A DNA stretch of 64,000 nucleotides from Hellea sp039977295 (lineage in GTDB: Bacteria > Pseudomonadota > Alphaproteobacteria > Caulobacterales > Maricaulaceae). Location: the NCBI GenBank assembly GCA_039977295.1, contig JBDWDN010000003.1, forward strand, positions 806,001 through 870,000, in the 5' to 3' direction. Below the pieces are notes generated by a model, which worked only from the letters and a program-made list of their open reading frames with translations, did not search any database and was not told the origin of the DNA. This document shows positions 1 to 7,601 of this stretch, in pieces. The position numbers and the translations under genes were made by a program. Position 1 is the stretch's first letter. Each line of letters begins with the position of its first letter.

Positions 1-46
1 TTTGCATCCAGGCCTGCATCTCTTGCAGGGAGGCCGGAGGTGTCAT
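1..46 (-). CDS. Partial gene start, candidate DUF2063 (MNIO partner) protein
   Basis: Only the first 15 codons lie in the window; translation begins MTPPASLQEMQAWMQ. Its ATG (46-44) overlaps the TGA stop of the upstream DUF692 gene as ATGA, so the two are almost certainly translationally coupled. DUF692 (MNIO) enzymes are very often followed by a DUF2063/BufC/TglI-type partner that recognises the precursor peptide, and members of that family usually start with a short helix of the L-x-x-x-Q-x-x-x type, as here. The identification rests on gene order plus 15 residues, so it is an inference; the start itself is well supported. Confidence 0.5.
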   Translation of the reverse strand, partial: MTPPASLQEMQAWMQ

Positions 47-1014
47 GTCTGAAGGCGCGAATGATTGCGCACGGAGGGCACCATGAAATCAACAGGATTT
101 GAGACGTTGGTCTGTGCTTGGGCAGATTGATCTTGATCGAACCGAGAGGGATCGAGCTCGCCTTGCATGAAGCCGCGCGCTTTGAGAACTTCTTGATGCA
201 GGCTTGGAAAGTCGGGGACATCGCCGTCCCATTCCAAAAGGGTTGAGGCGCCGTTGGTGCGCCGCCAAGCATATCGGAAAAGCTCCCACACGGCAGGCGT
301 CACGGCTTGGTCATGTGTATCGAGCAAGTAAACGCCGCAATGGGTATGTCCCGCAAGATGCATTTGCACGACCCGCTCAAAGGGTATGGCTTTAAGATAG
401 TCCAGCGGGTCCGTGCCGTCATTAAAGCAAGATACATAGACGTTATTCACATCCAGAAGGAGGCCGCAGCCTGTCGCGTCTGAGAGAGCCCTTAAAAATT
501 CGGGTTCAGGAATATCTGAGTTTTGAAAACTGGCATAGGTGGACGGGTTTTCCAAAATTAGCGGCCGTTTTAAAACCTGCTGAACATGGTGAACACGGGA
601 GATAACGTGATCTAGCGTGTCTTGGTTTAGCGGCAATGGCAGTAAATCATGACTGTTTACGCTTTGCACGCCCGTCCAGCAAAGGTGATCGCTGACCCAT
701 TTGGCCTCTATATCATCTGCTAACGTCTTAAGCCGGCGCAGATAGGTTTCATTGATTGGGTCTACACTGCCAATGGACATGGAAACGCCGTGCAAGACGA
801 TGGGGTAATGCTCCGCAATTTGGCGAATGACCCAGCCAGGACGTCCGCCCGAATCCATGAAGTTTTCCGAGATAGCCTCAAACCAATCTACATCTGGTTT
901 TTCAGACAAGATGTGATTGAAGTGTTCATTGCGCAGGCCAACGCCCAGACCCAATTGGGGCAGGGCGCTGACCGCAGACACAAATTCGGAGGCCAAACGT
1001 GCTGAGCTCTCCAT
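43..1014 (-). CDS. DUF692 family multinuclear non-heme iron enzyme (MNIO)
   Basis: A TIM-barrel enzyme of the DUF692/MbnB/TglH/BufB family, 323 aa. Visible family motifs: SEN near residue 50, LHGVSMSIG with His75, SDHLCW with Asp109-His110, LILENPSTY with Glu155, LLLDVNNVYVS with Asp188, QMHLAGH with His219 and His223, and LLEWDGD with Glu261. These are the positions at which the family binds two or three iron ions. Known members oxidatively remodel cysteine, aspartate or asparagine residues of ribosomally made peptides, using O2. The start overlaps the stop of the ferritin-like gene by one base (TAATG) and the stop overlaps the next ATG, so all three form one operon. Probable substrate is the cysteine-rich tail of the upstream protein; that link is inference. 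Confidence 0.92.
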   Translation of the reverse strand: MESSARLASEFVSAVSALPQLGLGVGLRNEHFNHILSEKPDVDWFEAISENFMDSGGRPGWVIRQIAEHYPIVLHGVSMSIGSVDPINETYLRRLKTLADDIEAKWVSDHLCWTGVQSVNSHDLLPLPLNQDTLDHVISRVHHVQQVLKRPLILENPSTYASFQNSDIPEPEFLRALSDATGCGLLLDVNNVYVSCFNDGTDPLDYLKAIPFERVVQMHLAGHTHCGVYLLDTHDQAVTPAVWELFRYAWRRTNGASTLLEWDGDVPDFPSLHQEVLKARGFMQGELDPSRFDQDQSAQAQTNVSNPVDFMVPSVRNHSRLQT

Positions 1015-3293
1015 TAAGCGCAGCTACCCGCGCCGCTCATACCGCTGGATCCGCAAGCGGTCATGCCCTGGCCGCTAGCTTCTATCCATTCAATTTGCGG
1101 GCCGACATCAGAGGGGGACGCGCCTATGGCATGGCTGCCTCCAGAGAATTTTCCTTCAAAATGGGAGCGGGCTTGCTTCCACACGCTTTTGGTTCGCAGG
1201 GTTTCGCTTTCTGTTATAAAACGCTCTGCGTTGATAGGGGTGGCGCAGGACCCTTGGGCTTGGCAGGCATTTGCGCCGGGCGTCGCCACTTCTTCTTCGG
1301 TGCCGTAAAGCCCGCATCCGCCTTGGCCTTTGCAGTCATTTTGCACGTGGCAAAGATGGTCTGATAGTTTTGGCTCCGCGGGGTTGGCGGCGTTATAGGC
1401 GAGTGAGGTTGAACACCATCCTTGACCCGCGCAATCATTGCTTAATGTGCGGCCTTGGTTCTTACACGAATTGAGCCCCATACACGCATGGCGTACCCAA
1501 TTGCCCATACCCGCATGGACATCGAGGGCGGTATTGGTCGGCGGGGTTTTCGGGAAAGCCGTAGTGCCGTCATAAAGCGAGCCTTTTTTATCGACCTTCT
1601 TAATACTGGCTGGGGGGCCGGCCTTGTGGCGGTCAGGGGCAATGGGCGTAATGACAGGCTCGCCAAGAAATGATGGCAAGGTCGCTGGCGTCACGCCGGT
1701 ATTTCCATTCCAAAAGACTGAGATGTCTGGCAAGTCTTTGATATTGGGCAAGTTCCATGACGCGTCGCTGAAATTATGCAGCGTCTTGGATCTATATTCA
1801 CAATCGGCCACGAGTTTTTTAAGCGCGGCATAGGCTGTTTCCCGGGTCGTGCCCACAGGGAACGGATTCTCAAAGGTCGGCGCGAGTAAGCGTCCTCGGT
1901 CCTGAATTTTTCTCAAATCTTGATAGAATTTGTCCATCACCCAGATCATTGACTGATGCATGGTTTTATTGAAATAGAGCTTTTGGTGCTTGGCAGGAAC
2001 CAGCAGCGTCGTCTCCGTCATGATGAGCATATATTGAAATAAGCCATTGGCGACATCCACCATCGCGCGGGCAGGATCGCTATAATCTGTGCCCTTGGGA
2101 TTTCTGGGCATATTATAGACAAAGCGATCTGATAGGTCTTGCTGGGTTAAGGGCGATGTTGAAACAGGCGGCGGATTCATGCCTTCGACCTGCGGCGGCG
2201 CGCCCGTAAAATCATAACCGTCAAGCTCCGCGCTAAGCGACCAGAATTTATAATAATGCGATTCCTCGGCAGGATGCTTGTCCTCTACAAACCCAGTGTA
2301 ATCCGCGCCTTCACCTTGCTCGCAAATTGTATCAATCGCGTCCAATGCGTCTTGCGCTGTCCAAACACGGATCAAAGCCTCCGTCCCTTGACCGACATGA
2401 TCGTGATCGTCATCATTTTCAAACTTTGCAACGGCGGCGGCCGATCTTGGGTTACTCGCATCTGCAGGCGGCGGGTTGGTATATTCAAAGGATTTTTTAC
2501 CCGAGGACAGCGTGTCGATATTACTGCCTGAATAATTTTCAGGCGCTATCTGGCCTTGGAGGTTCTTCTGAAAAATACTGTTACAATTTACCGGGTCTAA
2601 GTCCTGAAGATGATGGATTAAACCTTTAGCAAAATCGTAAACCTCACCAATTGTCGCCCATTGCGGTGTCTTTAGCTTCACATCTTGCGACGTGGAGTCT
2701 TTCTGGCCCGGATATTCAATCCGCATAAAGTGGCTAATTTGCTCAAGAGAGAATTTATCAAGGGGTATCTCAAGCGGCGCGCCTGTAATTTTTTCAACGG
2801 GCCGGCGCGCGCCGCCGCTAGGTAACATCACAGGGCGATTAAGTTTTGTTGTTTGAGGCTGACTTAAGGTGCTCAGATCCGGGAGGATAATACCGCCGCC
2901 TGGACCAAAGGTCAGTTCATCGTAAATTTGCGGCATGGTCTCTGTCTTGTCGAGCATTGAAGTCAGCAGGTTCATCGCAAGGGAGAGATGCAGCATCTCT
3001 TCTACGGCAACGCTCATAATGACCGCGCCCGCATGGTTGCCGAAAAGCGAGCTCTTCTCTGGAAAATTTTCTGCCTTAGGAACAGGCTTTGCCATATCTG
3101 TTGGCGGCAGATCGATGCCTGGTTTCCGGCAAATTGAATAATAGGTGTAAAGATAAATCGGGATTGTTGCCATTTCGAGTTTGATGGCCGCGCGCAGAAC
3201 CGTCTTCAGTGTTGCGACGGCTTCGTCTTTCGACATAGCTTTGATGGCTTTGCGCGTTGCCCATGGGACGGAGGATTGGTTTTTATCTGTCAT
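1014..3293 (-). CDS. Ferritin-like (VioB-type) protein with C-terminal cysteine-rich precursor-like tail
   Basis: 759 aa, cytosolic (no signal peptide). The N-terminal ~530 residues look like the ferritin-like fold found in VioB and iminophenylpyruvate dimer synthases: IKLEMATIPIYLY with Glu40, and SVAVEEMLHLSLAMN with Glu98, Glu99 and His102, plus a later AEESHYYKF. These are carboxylate/His ligands for a di-iron site. The last ~150 residues are different: eleven cysteines, nine of them in CX5C spacing (CMGLNSC, CAGQGWC, CHVQNDC-KGQGGC, CQAQGSC), then a CX10C close to the C-terminus (final residues GSCA). CxxxNxCKGQGGC-like repeats are what I recall from small precursor peptides beside DUF692 genes. 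SD AAGGAA sits 6 nt before the ATG. The gene is first in the operon with the DUF692 enzyme. Fusion of enzyme and putative precursor is the odd feature. Confidence 0.85.
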   Translation of the reverse strand: MTDKNQSSVPWATRKAIKAMSKDEAVATLKTVLRAAIKLEMATIPIYLYTYYSICRKPGIDLPPTDMAKPVPKAENFPEKSSLFGNHAGAVIMSVAVEEMLHLSLAMNLLTSMLDKTETMPQIYDELTFGPGGGIILPDLSTLSQPQTTKLNRPVMLPSGGARRPVEKITGAPLEIPLDKFSLEQISHFMRIEYPGQKDSTSQDVKLKTPQWATIGEVYDFAKGLIHHLQDLDPVNCNSIFQKNLQGQIAPENYSGSNIDTLSSGKKSFEYTNPPPADASNPRSAAAVAKFENDDDHDHVGQGTEALIRVWTAQDALDAIDTICEQGEGADYTGFVEDKHPAEESHYYKFWSLSAELDGYDFTGAPPQVEGMNPPPVSTSPLTQQDLSDRFVYNMPRNPKGTDYSDPARAMVDVANGLFQYMLIMTETTLLVPAKHQKLYFNKTMHQSMIWVMDKFYQDLRKIQDRGRLLAPTFENPFPVGTTRETAYAALKKLVADCEYRSKTLHNFSDASWNLPNIKDLPDISVFWNGNTGVTPATLPSFLGEPVITPIAPDRHKAGPPASIKKVDKKGSLYDGTTAFPKTPPTNTALDVHAGMGNWVRHACMGLNSCKNQGRTLSNDCAGQGWCSTSLAYNAANPAEPKLSDHLCHVQNDCKGQGGCGLYGTEEEVATPGANACQAQGSCATPINAERFITESETLRTKSVWKQARSHFEGKFSGGSHAIGASPSDVGPQIEWIEASGQGMTACGSSGMSGAGSCA

Positions 3294-3711
3294 TATATTT
3301 CCTTTTTGATGACGTTAGGGGTGGCGCGCAGAAAGTTTGAATTGAAGGCTATTCATTTGACGGAATAGGAGCACAGAGAGGTGAAGGTGATTAAAGTGCG
3401 GGGTGTCTGATTGCAGCCTCCAAAGATCTTAAAAACATCTCATGATTAGCCAGCGCCATTTGACTTGCATTGCGCGAGGCTAAGCTCGATATTTCAGGGG
3501 GCCCAAAATTGCAGGGGTAGAGGGGCCGTGAATATAAATAATATTCACAAACCGAATCAATATTGCGCCGTTATTTCTCTACTAAAGTAAGATAAATAAA
3601 ATTGAAACCTCTTTAGATTGTTTTAGGGTTGGTCATAAATAAGCTATGCCGAGACATGCCGCCCCGTATGACTTTAAAAACATTTAAGAGCGCCGTGCCC
3701 CGCTACTCAAT
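3294..3711. other. Intergenic region upstream of the MNIO operon
   Basis: This 418-nt non-coding stretch separates the ferritin-like gene from the propeller gene, both on the minus strand. It must hold the promoter of the MNIO operon and the 3' end of the propeller transcript. The only clear structure I see is the palindrome at 3528-3548 (listed separately). No open frame with a ribosome-binding site and no T-tract hairpin were recognised. Confidence 0.6.
3528..3548. promoter_or_regulatory. Perfect 8-bp inverted repeat, operator-like
   Basis: GTGAATAT - AAATA - ATATTCAC, both arms perfect with a 5-nt spacer. It lies in the AT-rich middle of the intergenic region, about 235 nt upstream of the ferritin-like ATG. 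The geometry fits a dimeric repressor or activator site; it is too AT-rich and lacks a T-tract to be a good terminator. Which protein would bind is unknown. Confidence 0.45.
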
Positions 3712-5016
3712 TCAGTCGACCTGTTTCCGCTTGCGGGACATTCGCCTTTTTTTCTTGGGCGTCGCCTCGTTTTTTTCGGCCTCTTCTAGCGCTTTTTTCT
3801 CATCATAATCTTTTATCAGTTGAGACCCGTAAATGATGCTGGAGGGCTGAGTGATTGTGCTTTTGGTATCTATCTGCGTGCCTTTGATGGAGGAGCTTAT
3901 TGTGATGGCATTATCTTGAGGGGTTAATTTTGGGCTCTCATTTGGGTTTGGCGGTAGGTCGGCCGTGTCGATGATCGTTATCTTCGCTTTGGGCATAGGC
4001 GCGGCTGAAAGCCGCCAAAGCGTTCCGTTGTGCGGGTCGGCGAAAAACAGGCCGCGTTTATCCATGACCATCTGCCCTGGCTCTCCCCAAGCGCTACGGC
4101 CCGAGCCCGTCAAAAACCCCTCAACCAAAACACGCGGCGCGCCGCTGGGGTGGCCAAATTCTGTAGGAATTGCGATCAACTGCATGGCGTTTGGCCCGAC
4201 CTGGGCGGCGAGGATGTGACCTTTAAGCTGCACTGGCCAATTTTGCGGCGCTTCATATTGGCCGGGCAGGGCGATGGCCGTTATGGATTGACCTACTTTG
4301 AATTCCAAGGGTGCTTTAGAGTTTAAAGGATTTGGGCCTACTGGGACTAAAGCTTCGCCTGATCCCGCCCAAATATCTGACCCTTTGCTCAGCGCTACGC
4401 TATGTAGCTTCCCAAAACGGCCTTCACCTATAAGGTTTGCCTCGCCCGTCTCTCTCTTTAATTCCAAGATACGAAAACCTTGATTTTTTGTGGTGAGGCC
4501 AAGGGTGAGGTCTTCTCGATCCTGCCTCGAAAATAAAATATGCGGGCCGCCTGTTGAATTGGCCTGTTTCAAATTGGCAAGTTGCGCGGGTTCATTACCC
4601 GGCGCAATCACCCAAACAGCATTGCGGTCTGCGACATAAATAGTCTCATCCATAACCGCCAAACCGCTTGGGGCGTTAAAGGTGAAAGGCAGAGGACGGC
4701 GTAGATCAATATCTCCGTCTTGCCGACGGTCGGGCAACGTCCAAATCCGTCCGCTCTTACGGTCTGCGGTATATAGCGTGCCGTCTGCGCCAAGCGCCAT
4801 CGCAGAAATATCACCGAGACCAGTGACGGCAATATTGAGCTCTAATCCTTTAATCGTGCGAAGCTGATTGGAGCTCCCGCCGCGCTGCATTTGAACAGGG
4901 CGTAGAGATGGCTGTGACGCTGCGAGTTCGTCTTTTAACGGTACGATATCCCACGGCGCGGCAAAGCTGTTAGAGCTTAGTAGCGCAAAGAGGCCAATGG
5001 TTAAAACGAATCGCAT
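3712..5016 (-). CDS. Secreted NHL/SMP-30-like beta-propeller protein
   Basis: 434 aa. A signal peptide is clear (MRFVLTIGLFALLSSNSFAA, cleavage after the SFAA-type site near residue 20). The middle, residues ~60-340, shows NHL/strictosidine-synthase-like blades: ISAMALGADGTLYTADRKSG, PSGLAVMDETIYVADRNAV, GQMVMDKRGLFFADPHNGTLWRL. The C-terminus is a polar linker ending in a Lys/Arg-rich tail (PKKKRRMSRKRKQ), which could bind a polyanionic surface. The family includes both lactonase-like enzymes and non-enzymatic binding propellers; no catalytic residues could be assigned. Neighbours give little context, with intergenic gaps on both sides, so it is probably monocistronic. Confidence 0.7.
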   Translation of the reverse strand: MRFVLTIGLFALLSSNSFAAPWDIVPLKDELAASQPSLRPVQMQRGGSSNQLRTIKGLELNIAVTGLGDISAMALGADGTLYTADRKSGRIWTLPDRRQDGDIDLRRPLPFTFNAPSGLAVMDETIYVADRNAVWVIAPGNEPAQLANLKQANSTGGPHILFSRQDREDLTLGLTTKNQGFRILELKRETGEANLIGEGRFGKLHSVALSKGSDIWAGSGEALVPVGPNPLNSKAPLEFKVGQSITAIALPGQYEAPQNWPVQLKGHILAAQVGPNAMQLIAIPTEFGHPSGAPRVLVEGFLTGSGRSAWGEPGQMVMDKRGLFFADPHNGTLWRLSAAPMPKAKITIIDTADLPPNPNESPKLTPQDNAITISSSIKGTQIDTKSTITQPSSIIYGSQLIKDYDEKKALEEAEKNEATPKKKRRMSRKRKQVD

Positions 5017-5386
5017 AGATTTAACATGACGGCTAAGGGTTAATTTTGCGAGGCCGTGATGCAGGAAACTGCATAAAATCCAGTTTCAGTCTAGCTCTTG
5101 AGAATAGGTGCAGATTCCAGTCAAACTGAATGGGTGTTTTTCTAATTGTAACTCTCGATTCCAGTATTTAATGACTTCTGGAAGTGCCCGTTAGCGGACA
5201 TTGGCTCAATATATTACATTGGCGACCATTGAACTCGCAAGCGATTTTAAGCCGCTCGATCTTGTAAAATTCCAAATCGGAAATCAAATATTTAGCAAAA
5301 GACTGCCAGCTAATCGAAATAAAATGTAAGAAACCTGGCCTCCGAGGGACTACCTTATCTGAACACAGAAGATTTTAGGATAGTTA
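5017..5386. other. Divergent intergenic region before the sigma-factor gene
   Basis: This 370-nt spacer divides the minus-strand propeller gene from the plus-strand ECF sigma operon and should contain promoters in both directions. I looked for an ECF-type GGAAC-N16/17-CGTT autoregulatory promoter and did not find a convincing one. No ORF, terminator hairpin or repeat is evident. Confidence 0.5.
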
Positions 5387-5935
5387 GTGGCTGAAAAGAA
5401 GACATCTCAAGACGCGCAATATGACATTGCCGCTGTAGAATTTAGGGATGCTATTGGCCGCCTGGCTTATGCCTATGAGCGTGACCCAGAAAAGCGCAAA
5501 GATCTCGTACAAGATATTCATTTGGAACTCTGGCGGAGCTTTAAGATATTTGATGGCCGCTCGAGTGTCAGGACGTGGGTCTACCGCATCGCCCACAATA
5601 CGGGCGCTAGCCATATCTTAAAAAACAAACGTGTTTCTCAAAATAGCTACCTAAATATAGATGATATAGGCGAAATTGCTGACCAGACAGATTACGTGGA
5701 CGCCTTTGAACGCATAGACCAACTCGAACAGTTAATGGCTCTGATACAGCGTCTTGGTCCTGTAGATCGACAAGTTATCACGCTCTATTTGGAAGACCTT
5801 GATGCCGCCGCGATTGGAGACATTGCAGGTATAAGTCCGAGCGCTGCCGCGACTAAAATACACCGCATAAAATACAAACTAGCTGAATTATTTCAAAAAG
5901 GAGAGACCCATGTCCACAAATACTCAAAGCCTTAA
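5387..5935 (+). CDS. ECF-type RNA polymerase sigma factor
   Basis: 182 aa, starting at GTG. Residues ~20-75 form sigma region 2 (RKDLVQDIHLELWRSF, then SSVRTWVYRIAHNTG, the -10 recognition helix) and residues ~110-170 form region 4 (LGPVDRQVITLYLEDL, then a helix-turn-helix at IAGISPSAAATKIHRIK). There is no region 1.1 or 3, so it is an extracytoplasmic-function sigma. The last 26 nt overlap the start of the next gene, which encodes a membrane protein, the usual layout of a sigma with its own membrane-bound partner. The stimulus and regulon cannot be read from the sequence. Confidence 0.9.
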   Translation: MAEKKTSQDAQYDIAAVEFRDAIGRLAYAYERDPEKRKDLVQDIHLELWRSFKIFDGRSSVRTWVYRIAHNTGASHILKNKRVSQNSYLNIDDIGEIADQTDYVDAFERIDQLEQLMALIQRLGPVDRQVITLYLEDLDAAAIGDIAGISPSAAATKIHRIKYKLAELFQKGETHVHKYSKP

Positions 5936-6503
5936 ATCCTTATGGCAATCGCTACCTGCGGAGGAAATTGTTTTTAGCCATGAGCAAATGCAGCAGCTGG
6001 CGCATCAATTTCAGGCCAAACATAAACGCCGTGCTTTAACGGAATATCTAGGCTTTGCCGCGTTATTTGGCTTAACCGCTTACTATTTGACTCTGCGTGC
6101 GGATTGGCAAGCCTTCGCGGCCTCAGGGCTGGTTATCATAGGGGGTATCATAATGCTGTGGAATTACCTCCGAATAGCAAAGGTAAATGCATTGCCGTCT
6201 TCAAACTCTAGTGAAACGACGCTTGAATATATGCGCCGAGAATTAACCCGGCAAAGGGACGCGGCTGCGTCGGCATGGAAATGGTACATTTTACCCTGCG
6301 TGCCATTTCTCATTTTTGTGTTGGCGTTCCGGTGGTCGGAAGAAGGTGCGACGCTTACAGAATTGACTGACTTTAGGGTCATAATTCTTTTCGTCTTCGC
6401 ATTCATAGTTGCCTCCCTCCTTGCAACTACATTTTGGTATTTTCTAAACGCCGCGCGCTATCAGCGGCAATTGGATGCCCTTGATAAGCATACTCGCTCG
6501 TAA
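5910..6503 (+). CDS. Four-helix membrane protein, putative sigma-factor partner
   Basis: 197 aa. An N-terminal cytosolic stretch (~1-43) is followed by two transmembrane helices (about 46-62 and 68-86), a charged central segment (about 90-120, TTLEYMRRELTRQRDAA), and two more helices (about 123-140 and 152-176). It begins inside the sigma gene and has a strong SD, AGGAGA, 6 nt before ATG, so it can be translated independently. No zinc-finger anti-sigma motif (HxxxCxxC) or RskA domain is visible. Function as an anti-sigma factor is suggested only by the overlap. A rho-independent terminator follows at once. Confidence 0.7.
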   Translation: MSTNTQSLKSLWQSLPAEEIVFSHEQMQQLAHQFQAKHKRRALTEYLGFAALFGLTAYYLTLRADWQAFAASGLVIIGGIIMLWNYLRIAKVNALPSSNSSETTLEYMRRELTRQRDAAASAWKWYILPCVPFLIFVLAFRWSEEGATLTELTDFRVIILFVFAFIVASLLATTFWYFLNAARYQRQLDALDKHTRS

Positions 6504-6510
6504 TTATTAT

Positions 6511-6542
6511 GGCCGCTTGGGAGATTTCCGAGCGGTCTTTTT
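6511..6542 (+). terminator. Rho-independent terminator of the sigma operon
   Basis: A 10-bp stem, GGCCGCTTGG with CCGAGCGGTC (two G-U pairs), a 6-nt loop, then TTTTTT. It starts 8 nt after the stop codon of the membrane partner gene. Confidence 0.85.
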
Positions 6543-6749
6543 GGGCATTGTAGGTCACGCGGCTAACGACCGCTCCTGCCTCCAAAGCTGACGCCAATAC
6601 TCGAGCCACTTTCGGAAGAATATGATGTCAGTCGGCACAATAATGGTGAGCCTGTTTGATCGGAACCTGCAATGAGCTCAGATAAAGGGCCCATTTAGGG
6701 CGTCCCGGGCCTAAGACTTAATGGGCTTGTCAGAGGCCCTGCAATCAGG

Positions 6750-6765
6750 TTAACCTTAGTTTAAC
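6750..6765. promoter_or_regulatory. CtrA box upstream of HNH nuclease gene
   Basis: TTAA-CCTTAGT-TTAAC matches the full CtrA consensus TTAA-N7-TTAA(C) exactly. It lies 70 nt before the HNH ATG; an extra half-site, TTTAAC, occurs near 6790. CtrA is the alphaproteobacterial cell-cycle master regulator. This was the only perfect full site found by eye in intergenic parts of the window. Confidence 0.6.
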
Positions 6766-6834
6766 ACTTACTAGGAGAACTGTTTTCAGTTTAACCCCGC
6801 AACACATTTCCATTATTCCCATCGAGGCCCGGCT

Positions 6835-7431
6835 ATGAGCTATCTGGATCAATCGATAAATGCGTCTATTCGGGACGCTATTCCTGTTGCGCAGGGCAAT
6901 TATCCGTGTTTGATTTTAAACGCCGATTATCAGCCGCTCTCTTATTTTCCGCTCTCGCTCTGGTCATGGCAAGACGCCGTGAAGGCGGTTTTTCTAGATC
7001 GCGTGAATGTTGTTGATCAATATAAGCAAACGGTGCGCTCCGCGAGTTTTGAGATGGAAATTCCGTCGGTTGTCGCGCTGAAGGATTATGTCGCGCAAAA
7101 CCGCTCCCCCGCCTTTACCCGGTTTAACCTGTTTCTGCGCGACGGTTTTGAATGCGTGTATTGCCATAGCCCTGACGAGCTAACTTTTGATCATCTTATC
7201 CCGCGGCGTTTGGGCGGGAAGACATCATGGGATAATATTGTTGCGGCGTGCTCTAAATGTAACCTTCGCAAAGGCGGCCGCTTGCCAAAAGAGGCCGGAA
7301 TGATACCGCAAAATAAACCGCGCCAACCAACGATGCATCAGCTGCAATCGCAAGGCCGCCGTTTTCCGCCCAATCATTTACATGAGAGTTGGCTTGACTA
7401 TTTGTACTGGGACGTAGAATTAGAAGCATGA
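6835..7431 (+). CDS. HNH endonuclease
   Basis: 198 aa. The HNH/McrA-type nuclease domain spans residues ~101-150: zinc-binding CVYC (Cys107, Cys110) and CSKC (Cys139, Cys142) pairs enclose the catalytic DH (Asp119-His120) and Asn134. The N-terminal 100 residues (VLNADYQPLSYFPLSLWSW type) are characteristic of the chromosomal, stand-alone HNH proteins conserved in alphaproteobacteria rather than of a homing enzyme. A CtrA box precedes the gene. The stop overlaps the next ATG (ATGA), placing it first in an operon with a small membrane protein, a cyclophilin and a phosphatase. Its biological role is not known to me; a repair or DNA-processing function is possible. Confidence 0.9.
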   Translation: MSYLDQSINASIRDAIPVAQGNYPCLILNADYQPLSYFPLSLWSWQDAVKAVFLDRVNVVDQYKQTVRSASFEMEIPSVVALKDYVAQNRSPAFTRFNLFLRDGFECVYCHSPDELTFDHLIPRRLGGKTSWDNIVAACSKCNLRKGGRLPKEAGMIPQNKPRQPTMHQLQSQGRRFPPNHLHESWLDYLYWDVELEA

Positions 7432-7601
7432 GATTACATTCCTACGCAATTATTCTGGGCCTTGCCCTTGGCTTCTTTGTCTTACTGACCTTGCGGCATC
7501 CGCCTTTCGCTATCTTATCTGCGATTATCGGCGTGTTGGGCTTTGACGTGATGTTTAAGTCGCGCGCGAAAAAGCTCGACAACAAAGACGACGACACATG
7601 A
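7428..7601 (+). CDS. 57-aa small membrane protein
   Basis: Short gene linked by ATGA overlaps at both ends: its ATG (7428-7430) overlaps the HNH stop, and its TGA (7599-7601) overlaps the cyclophilin ATG. The product starts MRLHSYAIILGLALGFFVL and has two short hydrophobic helices (about 6-21 and 26-42), then a charged tail (KKLDNKDDDT). Two overlaps in a row make chance unlikely. Function unknown; it is easily missed by gene finders because of its length. Confidence 0.75.
   Translation: MRLHSYAIILGLALGFFVLLTLRHPPFAILSAIIGVLGFDVMFKSRAKKLDNKDDDT

Noticed and set aside
999..1673. Several plus-strand frames over the cysteine-rich tail coding region
   Set aside because: They are shadows of the high-GC minus-strand gene, lacking SD sequences and recognisable motifs.
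5320..5386. GAAACC...-type ECF autoregulatory promoter before the sigma gene
   Set aside because: Only the -35-like half can be seen and no matching CGTT-like -10 lies at 16-17 nt.
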